Positions 36,960-48,760 of a DNA stretch of 64,000 nucleotides are shown here, piece by piece. The stretch is taken from NCBI GenBank assembly GCA_036245525.1, contig BTPG01000003.1, forward strand, positions 190,639,838 through 190,703,837, written 5' to 3'. Both the position numbers and the translations under genes were made by a program. The notes under the pieces were generated by a model. It was not told the origin of the DNA and ran no database searches. It saw only the letters and a list, made by a program, of their open reading frames with translations. This DNA comes from Semisulcospira habei (lineage: Eukaryota > Mollusca > Gastropoda > Semisulcospiridae). Positions within the stretch are counted from its first letter, which is position 1. Each line of letters begins with the position of its first letter.

Positions 36960-38271
36960 CGAAGCTACTAATAAGAATAAAAACGATCATTATCCTACAG
37001 CGCTTAACTTACCTTCCAGCTCTAAGCGCTTTATAATGTGAACATACAACTAAAACCCCATGGGCAGGGGATCTAACTGTTGTCTGTCCAGCGCTGTGAT
37101 TCCCCTTGGTTTGAGTACTAAAACCCCATGACATGTGCACACAAAAAAACAATTCTAGTGGCCGCGAGGAAGCAGGAGGCGGAACAGGTGGGGAGGCGGG
37201 GCGAGCAACTCGCTGTGGGCCAGGCTCCAAGCTCCGTGTAAGGCGAGCGGCCGCACACTGGTCCAGTAGTCTCGTCTGGGGTGAGGGTACTTGTACTGAG
37301 CTTGGGGCGGAACAACTTTGTTGGACTGTTCCAGGGTTTGGAGGGCCGCACTCCTGTCTTGGGAGCAGGCCTTGGGTGACAGGTGGCATCCAAGTCGCAG
37401 GAAGCAGTCCGCAATTATGGCGGCCTGTCCTGCGAGCACAACCGCCATCAAGGTACGGGAGTCCGCTCGGTCCTTCTAACACCCAGTGGCCTATCCGCAT
37501 GGTTTGAGGGTAGACGGGGCGTGTGATAACGTCATGAGCCCGGCTCATCCCTTTTACTTCTATCCGACGAGCGGGCGCACGTTAGTCCAGCAGTCTTGTC
37601 CAGTCGTGGGCACCTGTCACTGACCTTGGAGAGAGACGCCGAACGTCTGTGCTGGTCTTGTGCCGAGGATTTGAAGGGCTGTACTCCAGAAGCCGCGGCC
37701 GGGCTCGCAGCCGGGGGGGCGGGTCGTGCATGCACGTTGCGGGCCAGACTCATACTGGTTACTCTCAGTACTTAACGAGCTGGCTGAAGTCCTAGGAGTG
37801 GTAACCCGTCCTGCGGCCCAGCTCTTAGATCCGTAATGTCAATCAAGCACCCCCTGGTCCAGCATTCTCGTCCTGCTGAGGGTACTTGTCACTGACCGAG
37901 GCTGGGACGTCATATTCTTGTCTATGCTGGATCCCCCGGGTTGAGGCAACCTGTCCCGTAAGCGTGAAGGAGGTCGGGGCACTGGTGTCCGCTCGGAACT
38001 CCTAATGCCATGCATCATGGCGCAACCAGGGGTTAGGCGGGATGATAACTCCTTCTCTTTCTTGGCCAGGCTCATTGTTCTCTCTTTAGCTGACAAGCGG
38101 GCGCACCCTGGTCCAGCAGTTTCGTCTCGGGTACCTGTCACTGACTTTGGCCGGGGCGCAATACATCCACAGATTAGTGCTGCATAGGAAGGGTAGGCGT
38201 GGCAAGCAATCACTGTGGCTGAGCTCGTAGTACTCTATGTGCCGAGCGGGCGCCCAAGGCCCAGTAGAAAA
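36960..38271. repeat. Filler region of D, shared with E
   Basis: Starts with a SINE-like scrap (CAGCGCTTAACTTACCTTCC, then AAGCGCTTTATAATGTG), also present at 61700-61745 in E. Blocks such as GTCCAGCAGTCTTGTCC, GGGTACTTGTCACTGACC and GTCGTGCATGCACGTTGCGG recur within D, after C (44.8-45.0 kb) and in E (61.8-62.4 kb). No gene is seen. Confidence 0.65.
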
Positions 38272-38791
38272 ATGAATTTTTTTTCTAAAATGTATTTTTT
38301 TGAAAAATACTTACCGATGGCATTACTATCTGGGAATACACTCTATTGCCTATAGATTTCAGCAAAATTGTGTGTAGCACACAACTGGGGAGGAGACACC
38401 GGGGATCCAAGCACTATGACCCCGGGTGGCCTCCCCTTACTACCCTATCCCGGCGAGCACAGGGCGACCTCGTCAGTTTCACACATAGCCACAAGAGGCA
38501 AGCGGGGCAGGCGGGAGGGCCATTCGAGTAATGCCATCGGTAAGTATTTTTCAAAAAAATACATTTTAGAAAAAAAATTCATTTGTTTTTTCAAAATACA
38601 TTACCGATGGCATTACTATCTGGGAGAATGGCGAACAGGCGGAGGGTGCCGTATCTAACCACAACCCAACCACTCCGCCGGCCCCCTCGAGAGAGAACTC
38701 CCGACGATTTCAGCTATGATGTGCCTAAGACGCCAGCAGCGCTCGGAGGGAGTGCTGGGCCGCGGCGATGTCGCCCACCCGTGCCAGGGAG

Positions 38792-39743
38792 TCACGTCAG
38801 CCGGATAGGTCTCTTAAGGTAGAAGCGTGCGAAAGTGGAGTCTGAGCGCCAGCCACCCGCTGCCAAAATATCTTTGACCGAGCAGTTGCGGTCCAGGGCT
38901 AGACTGGTGGCTACTGCTCTCACTTCATGCGCCTGGATTTGTAAAGGCTCAGCGCCGCGTGGGGAGAGGTCTAGGTAGTCTGACCTAATCACCCACCGCA
39001 GCCAGGATGACACGATCTGGGCCGAGATGTGGTGTCTGCCCGCGGACAAGGTAAGAAGAGGCGCGAGCGCCCCCGGCGCTGCGGCTGAGAGCGGCGCAGG
39101 TAAATCTTTAGCGCCCGCACTGGGTCCTGTTGCCGCGATCCAGGGGAGAGGTCCGCTCCACAGAGGGGCCGTATCGTTAGCACCTGAGGAGCCGCCGCGG
39201 GCGGCGGTTCTTGGCCAGGAAGGACGGATCGGAGAGCCTCTGCGCAGAGCCGTCGGAACGAACCGCAAACAGGCTGGGAGCATCGAGAGCGCGTGAAGCT
39301 CGCTGACTCGGGACGCTGTAATGAGAGCCAGAAGGAAACAGGTTTTCCGGGTCAAGTCTGAGAACCGAGCCAAGGGGAGGGGCTCAACCGGTCCGTATTC
39401 AACCACGTCAGTACCCAGGCAAGATCCCACCGGGGTACTAGGGAACGTGAAACCGGACGTCGGAGTTCAAAGTGAGCCAGAAATTCGACAGATCCTTGCA
39501 GGCGCCTGGGTCCGGAAGACACCGGTGACGGTAGATGTCCGCGAACGTAGCGCGGTAGCCCTTGATGGCGACCGGGGCTAAGCCCCGGTCGTCGAAGAGC
39601 CACAGGAAGAACTCCGCCAGTTGGTGGGAGGCTAGGTTAGTGGGAGGGTGCCCATGGGAGGTGCACCAGGTCTGAAAGACCCTCCACGTGCCTTCGTACA
39701 CCTTCCTTGTAGAGAGTCTGCGGGCTGCTGCAATTGCCGCCAC
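38792..39743 (-). pseudogene. Recombinase of C, same frameshifts as B
   Basis: Catalytic blocks ASRVSELHAL, HEVRAVATSLAL and FARFYLKR are present; the N-terminal domain has STRKVYEGTWRVF. It is split in the same places as in B. Confidence 0.8.
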
Positions 39744-41636
39744 TGCTGCATCCGAGAACCTCTAGCGGCGCGGGCGTGCCGGACAACCTCCAAGCGTGTA
39801 GGCGGAGGCGTACGGGGCACGGATGGAAAAGCCGCTGACGGGGCTGCTTGAGCATCGTGGAAGGGGTAGGAAGCTCCAGAGGAGGGTCCGTCGCAAGCGC
39901 GAGGAGGTCCGTGGTCCAGCTCTTGGTCCAGTTGAAGGGGGCCACCAGCAGGAGGACCGCCGAGCATCCCAGAAGCTTCCGCAGTACCTTCGGAACGAGG
40001 ACTGCCGGGGGGTAGGCGTAAGCAATCCGGCCGACCCAAGGAATGGGGAGCGCGTCCACTGCCCAAGCGAGTGGATCCAGGACTGGCGAGACGTAGACCG
40101 GGAGCTGGCTGCTTCATCTGGTGGCAAACAGATCCACTAGCGGCGTTTCCCAGTGAGAGCAGAGCAGGCGAAAAATATCCGGGCGTAGGGACCGCTCCGT
40201 GTGGAGCAACTGTCCGCGACGAGACAGGGCGTCCGCCTTCACGTTGAGGTGGCCAGGGATGTGGCGGGCTCGTAGGGCAATGCCTCGATCCCTGCACCAG
40301 AGGCGAAGGTGGCACCGAAGAATGCAAAGGGAGGGCGAGTGAGTGCCACCCTGATTCTGTATGTAAGCCACCACCGTCGAGTTGTCGGAGAGCACGAGGA
40401 CGTCCTGATTGGCCAAGGTCTCCTGCCAACGTCGAATGCCAATCCAACTGCCTTCAGCTCCAGCCAGTTGACGTGATTCCCGAACAGCTCCCGAAGCCAA
40501 AGCCCGAGGCCGAGAGAAATCCGGTAACAGGTGCGCGCCCCAGCCGGCCTGGCTCGCCTCTGTACAGAGAGACCACCGAGGCGGCGGGGAGTGTAGGGCA
40601 CCCCCGAAGCCAGCCAAGCGAGGTCCGCCCACCTCTCGAGGTGAGGACGAGCCCGAGGCGTGACAGGTACTAGATCCAACAGAGCGCCCGAGGGTCGCCA
40701 GTGAAGAAGGAGACGTAGCTGGAGAGGCCGAGCATAAAGTCTGCCCAAGGGAAGCAGGTCCGCAGCCGCCCTGAGGAGGCCCAGGAGTTGAAGCCAGACC
40801 CTGGCGGTGAAGGAGGATCCCATCCCCATCGAAGTGGCTAAGTCGACTATCTTCTGTCGCCTGGCCAGAGGCAGGCGGGCAAGGTTGAGGTCGGTCAGGA
40901 ATTCCATCCCCCGATGTAGAAACCGTCGAGAGGGAGAAGAACGGATTTCCCCAATGAGTAGGAAACCTAGACGACGCAGAAGGGAAAGCAGGGCATCCCT
41001 GTCCGTCTGGAGGGCTGCGGAGACCAAGTTGCGCAGTAGAAGGTCGTCCAAGTAATTGGAGGCCGGGCTCAAGGAGCGCTGACGGAAATTGGCTATCACG
41101 GCGTCGAGCAGTCTTGTAAACACCCACGGACTGATGTTGAGGCCGAAAGGAAGGGCGCAGAACTGGTAGACGATCCCCCCAAGTCAAACCGAAGGTACCG
41201 GCGAAACGACGGATGAATCGGGACGTGCAGATAGGCGTCTGACAGATCGAGGCTGATCGCAAAGTCCATCGGCCGGAGGGCCGCACGGAGTGTCCTGGCC
41301 GTCTCCATCCTGAATCGAGGGGCCAAGCATCCTGAATCGAGGCCAAGCTGATAAGTCGATAACTGGACGCCACTTGCCGCCTGGTTTGGGAGCTAGAAGA
41401 GTCGGCTGTAGAACGCCGGAGAGTCCTGCCGCAAAACCACCTCTGTCGCCGCTTTGGTGAGGAGGGTCGCCACTTCCCCGCGCAGAGCGTCCGCCTGTGT
41501 GCCGTCGAGCGGTTCCTGGGTCCACATGGGTGCTCAGCGAAGAGGCGGAGGCGACAGGAACGAAAGTTGCAGGCCTGCGGTAACGGTGGAAAGAATCCAG
41601 GGGTCGTCCGGGAACAGCGATCTCCAAGATCGCTGA
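39637..41636 (-). pseudogene. RT-RNase H of C, same frameshift as B
   Basis: It keeps PKPGGKWRPVIDLS, which B has lost, but then runs into the same CCTGAATCGAGGCCAAGC duplication and shares the C-run frameshift between YLRFDLGG and MFTRLLDAV. The YLDDLLLRN and RNase H blocks are intact locally. Confidence 0.8.
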
Positions 41637-41669
41637 AGAGCGACAGCCGCCCGCCGACGGGAGGCCCGA

Positions 41670-44314
41670 TTAATGAGGCGGGGGCGGAGGCGGGGGCGAG
41701 TCAAAGAGCCCGACCGCGGCCCGATCTACGGGCACCGCGGGGTCAAGAAGGGCGAGGGGCGGGGCCGGCCTGAGTAGCCTGGAATGGACGGGCCCGACCT
41801 CGTGAAGATCCGACTGTAGAGAAGGAGGGCCTGAAAGACCGCTGGGCACGACCCCCGCCGTGCGGGGGGCGCGAAAGCGGGTCGAGGCTGGGTTAGATGC
41901 AGGCTTGGGCCACAAGTCCTTGGAAGATTCCTTAAAGGTGTGCCAAGTGTCGCCGAACAGCTGAGGACCCCCTAAGGGGGCGTGACGGAGCTGGGTCTTC
42001 ACTGACAAGGGAAGGTCCGAGCAGAGGCGCAAAAGGGTATCCCTCCTCCAGAGGTCGCATTTGGCAGCCGCTGCCCTGGCGGTGGCGGAAGAATGGTAGG
42101 CGGACCGGTTGGCCGCTATCAGGATGGACTGCACGTCACGAAGCGGGGACTGAGCCTCCAGGTCCCACGTATCCTGTAGGCACTGCAGTGCTGCCTGGGT
42201 AGCCAGTTCCAAACCCGAGCACGCCAGCGAGTTCCGCGCTAAGGAGGCGATCCTGTCGAGAGGCCGAGTCCACGAGTTCTGGACGAGCCTGCGGCCGCCC
42301 GCCTGTAGTAAGGCCGCCACATCCACCGCTGGAAAAGGTAAGGCGAAGGCTTGGGAGTGTCCAGCGTACTAGGCCTGGCGGAAGCTTAAGTTGATTCCCA
42401 CCGGCGATCGAGCGGCGGTAAAGTATCCCGTGTCGCCGAAAGCGTCGTTACGCAGCTGGGCGGAGAAGCATCGGTGAGGTCCCGGAAGCCGGCTTGCGGG
42501 AGGGACTTGCGGCGCTGGACTTGCCTCTGCGCGTCGACCATGGCCGAAGCCTGTCTCTTCGGAGGAGGCGAAGGCGGACAGATGTCGGGCGGTAGGGACT
42601 TGGCGATAAGCCTTGAAGCCTCACCCATAGCGTGGACCGACTGTGATCCGAGCGAAGGGCCGGCAACGTCTGACGAGGCGGAGGCCGACGCGACAGCGGA
42701 AAAAGGCGGGAAGGAGAACCCGCCGCCGAGTCCTGCAAGAAGATCGCCGAGGCCGAGTCCGACGGATGAAGGCTGAGGACGTCCGTTCCAAACTGATCTT
42801 CTCGCGGCAAAGACGAAAGGGGCGAGCGGCTACGAGAGTGCCGCACCGCCGCGCGCGAGGTAGACGCAGCCGCCCGCGACGCACGCAAAGAGGCGCGCCG
42901 CGGCGACGGAGGGACCGTGGCAAAGCGACGGTCCACCTCGAAGTCGGGATCCGCACGCGGCAGCCGACGTGAGCGACAAACCGCGATCGGAATACCGAGG
43001 AAGTGGCCTGGTCACCCCTGGCCCGCCCGGGAGAACCGGTGCGAGGGGGGGGGGGGGGGACCGCCAATAGTCTCCCCTAGCCCGCTCAGGAAAGGCGGAG
43101 CAGGGAGGGGACAAATACCGGGCACGCGGCCCCCCGTCCGATGTGTCGGACCGTGGAGGACGCGCGATGTCACACCGGGCCCGCCTGGTCGATACGAGGC
43201 GGGGGGGGGACAGTCTAGGGTCACGCCAAGCCCGCTCAGGAAAGGCGGAGCGGGGAGGGGACGATTTATGAGCCCGCTGCCCCAGCTCCGAAGCCTCGGA
43301 GCGAGGGGGGGGGGGGGGGGGGGGGGGGCGAGGGTCCAAGTCACACCGGGCCCGTCCGGTCGATACGAGACGGGGGGGGGACAGTCTACGGTCACGCCAA
43401 GCCCGCTCAGGCGAAGCGAAGCGGGGAGGGGACCATTATGTGCACGCGACCCCCGCTCCGACTCCTCGGAGCGTGGGGGGCGAGAGTCAACCACACCCCG
43501 GGCCCGCCCAGGCGAGACGGGGCGGGCGGGGGTGGGGGGAAGAAAGCGAAGCATGCCTTGCCCGTTCGGAAAATACAGAGCGGGGAGGCAGCATTACTAA
43601 CGGTCTCGAGTCACGTTCCGAAGCCTCGGTGCGTGAGCGAGAGCATTTCTTATCACGTTTACTCTCTTTCTTATGCTTGCGTTCCGTCACCCGTTCCCGC
43701 TCCGGAGACCTAGAGCCGGGGGTGGCCGACGAACGCTCATCTCTCCCAGACCGCTCGCCCGAAGCAGAGCGGGGGGTGGGAACCAAAATGGGCTCAAGAC
43801 ACGCGCTAACGAAGCAGAGCGTGGGGAGCGTGACTCCGAAACTCGCCTACCCTGCTCCGAAGACTCGGAGAGGGGAGGGAGAACCTGCGAGGTAACGGTA
43901 CAAGAAGGGGACTTACCTGTGGGCCGGAAAGCCCGATGCGCCGAGGGAAGTACGTCCACCCGTGGAGGATCCCGTGGAGACCGAAGCGGGCGAGGGGACC
44001 GGTCACGCCTGAAGAAGTCCCACCTGCGCGAACACCGGTCTTCCGTCCAAGCGGCGCCACCATCACACGTTCCGTCCGAAGCACAGCCCGAACACGGCAA
44101 GCAAGAGTCGAGTGCATCAACCGGCCACTGGAAGTCCCCGCACGGCGGCAAGTCTTCGACACAGAAGAAGCCATAAGGCCCTAAACCAGCTACGCCGGCG
44201 AAGAAAGTCCACCTTGCACAAACCAGCCGGGCACAAGTCACGTGCGTCGTCGAACCCCAAGGCCAAGCCAAGGGTGAACTCACAAGTCAGAGCCGGTAAA
44301 ACCGGTCGGCGCAC
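41670..44314 (-). pseudogene. gag of C, broken
   Basis: Same fragments as B, with a different length of the plus-strand G runs (about 22 G near 43307-43328 against about 14 in B). Confidence 0.65.
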
Positions 44315-46191
44315 AGGTCACAATGAGTCCAATTGTCAAAGGAAAAACCACGAATGTAGTGAGTCCAGGGCTGAATCGAAGACTCCAATTCAAGCCCACA
44401 GTCAAAAACCACTGAAACCCGTAGAACGGAGAAAGGCAAAAACTCGACCGTCCCCGGTCGAGCTATGAGTGAAACTGACGAGGTCGCCCTGTGCTCGCCG
44501 GGATAGGGTAGTAAGGGGAGGCCACCCGGGGTCATAGTGCTTGGATCCCCGGTGTCTCCTCCCCAGTTGTGTGCTACACACAATTTTGCTGAAATCTATA
44601 GGCAATAGAGTGTATTCCCAGATAGTAATGCCATCGGTAATGTATTTTGAAAAAACAAATCTTGCCCTGTCCTGGGTATCGGCATTGTCCCTGGGCTGGA
44701 CGCCGTACGCCTGTGCTGGGCCGGTATGTGTGTAGCGTAGCCCATGCAGCCCGAGTGTCCAATCGGGAAGTAGGTGGGTCAAGCTAGCTCGCTGTCGGGT
44801 TCATCTACTCTCCCTGTCACAGGTGCCCACTGGTTCAGCAGTCTCGTCCGTCCGAGGGTACTTGTCACTGCCCGAGGAGTAAGACGATGTACAACTGTGC
44901 TGGACTGGTCCCGACAGTTTCGAGGGCAGTACTCCAGACGCCGCTGCCAGACCCGGAGGTCGGGATGCGGGTCGTGCATGCACGTTGCGGGCCAGACTCA
45001 TAATGGATACTCTCAGTACTTAACGAGTTGGCGCGAAAACGGCCAAAGTCCTAGGATTGGTACAGGATGGCCTCTCCTGTGCAGTCCGAGTCACCACATC
45101 CGGGGAATACGTCCTGCTCATCTAGCCAGGGGCGCAGACAACGCACAGGAGAGTGGAGGCCCAGCCGGAACAGAATAGGCAGATGGCATGCTCATCCCTC
45201 GGCCATTGGAAGTCCACACAAGCATGCAGGTGCGGACTTGTAAACTGCAAAACATAGTCAACAGTGATAGGCGAGCGAGCGTGGCTCTCAGAGGCCACGC
45301 GACGAGCGTACGCGAGCGAAGGTAGACTTCATACACAATGCCAAATCCACGGCCAGTGCCTTCGCCCAGCGCTCTAACCTCCCTTCCCTGAGGCTACTCG
45401 GGATACTGGCTAGGTTATGGCGCCCCTTGTTGTCTCCCTTGCCATATAGGTACACAACCAATTTTGGCTGAAATTAGGCTAGCTAAGACACTATTCCTAT
45501 CAGTAATGTCATCGGTAATGTGTTCTGAGAAAACAAAAACCAACGCTGATCCGGCAGGTAGTCCATAAGCAAGCACAGGTAAGTCCACGGGAAAGCACAA
45601 AAAAACACGTAATCCCAAGCAGGCACACTGAAGGCACAAGTATCCAAAGGAGTACAAGGGTATATCCAAGGTTATCCAAGGCTGAGCACGAATAGGAAAC
45701 ACCCTACCACTACGAAGCTAAGCGTTCGACTGGCGTGACAGGTGCCTGGATGGGGAGGGAAGGGAGGCTACTCAGGGTGTCTTGGTAACGGCGCCCTACA
45801 GTCACCTCCCTGGTTGTGTATGTATAGGCTTAGGCTGAAATCGTTAAGCTCAGTGTATCTTCCATATAATAATGCCATCGGTAATGTATTTTGAGGAAAC
45901 AAAGAAAAGATCAAGATGCAATCAAAATATCGCATTAATGAAGAGTGTAAGCACTAGCTGAGAAAGCAAAGATATTATTTCAGTACACTGTCTCTTAACT
46001 TTAAAAAAAAATGTGTTGGTATGTGATTTTGGACTTTGACTTGGAGCTGCAAGGTATAAAATAACAAACAAGCAATCAAAATCTGTCCTTTTAACCCATA
46101 TCATACTGAGGCTAAAAGCTTTAAATTTGTACACTGCCATATGCAAGCTACATTATAGTACTTACAGGTAAGGATATAGACCAATGGCTTT

Positions 46192-46261
46192 AGTTCAAGG
46201 GTAGTGCCAGAATAGCTTGGCGTCTAGAGGCGCAAGCTATTCTGGCACTACCCTTGAACTA
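46192..46261. repeat. Palindromic hairpin repeat
   Basis: AGTTCAAGGGTAGTGCCAGA, ATAGCTTGG, loop, then CAAGCTATTCTGGCACTACC and CTTGAACT. Confidence 0.85.
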
Positions 46262-46404
46262 TTTTAGTCAAACTTATTTCACACACTGGTGTATTCCAAA
46301 TGATAAGGGTTAAACTACTTTTTCTCATCCTGAACTTTGACTTACAGAGCTCTTAGGTTGAAATCACATTACATTACGCATCAGCAAAAAGACTTACCAT
46401 TATG

Positions 46405-46474
46405 CAGTTCACAGATGGTGCCAGAATAGCATGGCACCTGGGAGGTGCCAAGCTATTTTGACACCATCCTTGAA
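46405..46474. repeat. Palindromic hairpin repeat, divergent copy
   Basis: GATGGTGCCAGAATAGCATG pairs with GCTATTTTGACACCATCC around GGCACCTGGGAGGTGCC. Confidence 0.8.
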
Positions 46475-46841
46475 CTATCATGGTCAATCAATCAGCTGTT
46501 GTCATGTGTTGGAGCTTCATGTCTAACTCTTAGCCATTAACCCCTATGCGCCTCTAGGCGCCAAGCTATTCTGGCGTCACCCTTGAACTAAAGCCATTGC
46601 TCTATATCCTTATCTGTCGGTACTATAATGTAGCATGCATATGGCAGTGTACAAATTTGAAGCTTTTAGCCTCAGTATGATATGGGTTAACAGCATGACC
46701 AACAGCTGCTAAACAGAAGCAGTCACTTCACATACATGTAGGTGTAGCTGCCATTACAAAGAAACTGGTAGTTGAACGAACAAAGAGGTTAACCCATATC
46801 ATTCAGAATACACCAGTGTGTGAAACAAGTTTGACTAAAAT

Positions 46842-46911
46842 AGTTCAAGGGTAGTGCCAGAATAGCTTGGCGCCTCTAGGCGCCAAGCTATTCTGGCACC
46901 ACACTTGAACT
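46842..46911. repeat. Palindromic hairpin repeat
   Basis: Almost perfect: arms with GTAGTGCCAGAATAGCTTGG and its inverse, centre GGCGCCTCTAGGCGCC. Confidence 0.9.
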
Positions 46912-47341
46912 AAAACCATTGGTCTATATCCTTATCTGTAAGTACTGTAATGTAGCTTGCATATGGCAGTGTACAAATATGAATTTTTCAATTAAAATGC
47001 ATTTTTTTTAAAAATACTTACCGATGGTATTACACTTAGGAAATGGCTCTTAGCTGGCCTAATTTTAGCCAAATTTTGGTAGTGCCCGTATAAGGGGGTG
47101 TTGGCAGGAGTGGGGCGCCATAGACCATGCCAAACCCGAATAGCCTCCCCTTACTCACATCCGGTACAAGATTACCCAGCATACCCCAGTTTAGTTCTTA
47201 GCGAACTGCGGCAAGCGGGGCCGGAGGGAGGGACCTTCGAGTAATACCATCGGTAAGTATTTTTCAAAAAAATGCATTTTAATTGAAAAATTCATTTGTT
47301 TTCTCAAAACACATTACCGATGGTATTACACTTAGGAAGAA

Positions 47342-48760
47342 TCACAAAGAGGAGGTGGGTGCCGCTATAGCGCCCCTACTGCCAACCACATTGCCCACAA
47401 ACTCGCCCTCCTGCAGCACACTCCCGATAATTTTAGCTAAGATACCTGCGGCGCCTAGGGCGCCGGGAGGGAGTGTTGCGCTGCTGCGGTGTCTCCCACC
47501 AGCGAGAGGATCTGTCGCTGGGAGGAGAGGTCCCTCAGGTAGCAGCGGGCGAAAGTGGACTCCGCTCGCCATCTCATAGCCGCCACAAGACTTTGACTGC
47601 ACCGGTGCTGTCGCAGCGGAACTTGCGGCCATGGCTCTGACCTCGTGCGCCGCGTTGTGCAACATGTGGCATCAACAGGTCAACGTCCTGGCAGGCCGGG
47701 CGGATAACTCCCCGGAACCAGGAGGAGCAGGTCTGGCTGAGATACCACGTCTACCTGTGGACAGAGGGAGAAAACAGGTGTGTGCGTCCCCCTGCGCCAG
47801 CTTGGTCCGGCGCAGGTACACACGGAAGACTCTCACCGGTTCCTATTGTCTGGGCTACTGAGTGGAATCTGACACTCGTACGGGCAGACAGACATAGACT
47901 GTAGGGCAGCCAAGGCGACCACGACTTGGCCCTGAAGGCTGGTACCGTAGTAGTTGCACGGCGCCTTCCGTCCGTAACAGCCAGCCATCTGTGTGTGTGT
48001 GACGACAGCGCGTACGGATACTGACCCTGGAAGAGGTAAGGCTGTCACCGGGTTTTGAAGTCTGTTCTCCCGGGTGGCACCCAACCCGCGCAGGGCGAAA
48101 CAACTGTCGCCGTCATGTAGGCCGCGTCTCGTCCAGGCAGATGTGTCAGGTAGCTGTAGCATGAACCGGTCGACTGGCACTGCCAGCCACCCGGGTGTGT
48201 GGACAGCGTGCATAGTACTGAGCCTGGAGGTTGAGTCAAGGACTGCCCTGAAGCTCTCCTCCTTGAAACATTCGTCAGGCGCGTCATGTGCCGGGTTCCA
48301 ACAGACGAGGTTGAGATCCCGTAAGCCCCCAAGGTAGAACTTGGTCCCTGCGCAGCACAGCGGGGCATGCCAAGCGAAGGGAGCCTCTGAAGTGAGGTTT
48401 TGCAGCTACCCGGGTCTGATGAGCGAAATCGCCTGTAGGAGTCGGTGATCATGGTGAGATAGTCCTGAACGGTGAAAGGGGGCCGTCCTTAGGAGATGAA
48501 AAACCCCGAGGAAGCACCCTGCCAGCTGGGGCTTCGTCCAGTTCGGAAGGAAGAAGGTTGTCATTCCCGTCACACAGCACTCGTCATCCACCCTCGCAAC
48601 TCGACTGGTTGATGGTCTGCGGGTTGTCTCGGTAGCACCTATGGCCGCCGTAGGAAGCCTCTGTGGAAGAGGGCTTGCTGCCCAATCTCCGGGTGCGCAC
48701 CTACATCCACCAAGCTGCAACACAAGTAATGGCGGACAACCAAGCGTACAATTCGGCATT
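47342..48760 (-). pseudogene. Recombinase remnants of F
   Basis: AHEVRAMAASSA (the His-x-x-Arg block) at about 47650 and a FVVYLRRTKL-like basic stretch near 47.8 kb are recognisable. The remaining frames to 50.8 kb are scrambled; parts of RT or gag may be present but I cannot assign them. Confidence 0.5.

Larger units (their letters stand above)
38272..44659 (-). mobile_element. DIRS element C, near-identical sister of B, nested in D
   Basis: 6388 bp, collinear with B at a constant offset of 32,433 up to the tandem-repeat lesion in RT. The ends are identical to those of B and the flanks unrelated. The left flank (GCGGGCGCCCAAGGCCC) and right flank (GTCCCTGGGCTGGACGCCGT) are adjacent in the uninterrupted paralog E (61878-61950), which shows that C landed inside D. 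Confidence 0.9.
33676..45537 (-). mobile_element. DIRS element D, decayed, interrupted by C
   Basis: The left end GAATTTTTCTCTAAAATG (33676) and the right end TTCTGAGAAAACAAA (45537) are typical DIRS tips; terminal-repeat blocks at 33690-34035 are the inverse of 45350-45530. Without C it is about 5.5 kb. Recombinase and RT remnants occupy 34.1-36.9 kb, and a non-gag filler shared with element E lies at 36.96-38.27 and 44.66-45.1 kb. A gag N-terminus-like fragment is at 45336-45118. It sits inside G. Confidence 0.8.
32812..45903 (-). mobile_element. Retroelement G: internally deleted DIRS, outermost of a three-level nest
   Basis: The left end (ATGTATTTTTCTCT, 32812) and right end (TTGAGGAAACAAA, 45903) are inverse-related: GTATGGAAGATACACTTAGC and CACCCTGAGTAGCCTCCC on the left match their inverses near 45770-45880. 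Without its inserts G is only about 1.2 kb (32812-33675 plus 45538-45903): the terminal repeats, a gag start and flanking sequence. It has lost RT and recombinase and could only have moved with enzymes from another element. Confidence 0.78.
45904..46978. other. Remaining native intron with clustered hairpin repeats
   Basis: The only non-DIRS part of the 21-kb intron. It contains hairpins at 46192-46261, 46405-46474 and 46842-46911, and inverted copies of CTCAGTATGATATGGGTTAA. No gene is seen. Confidence 0.75.
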
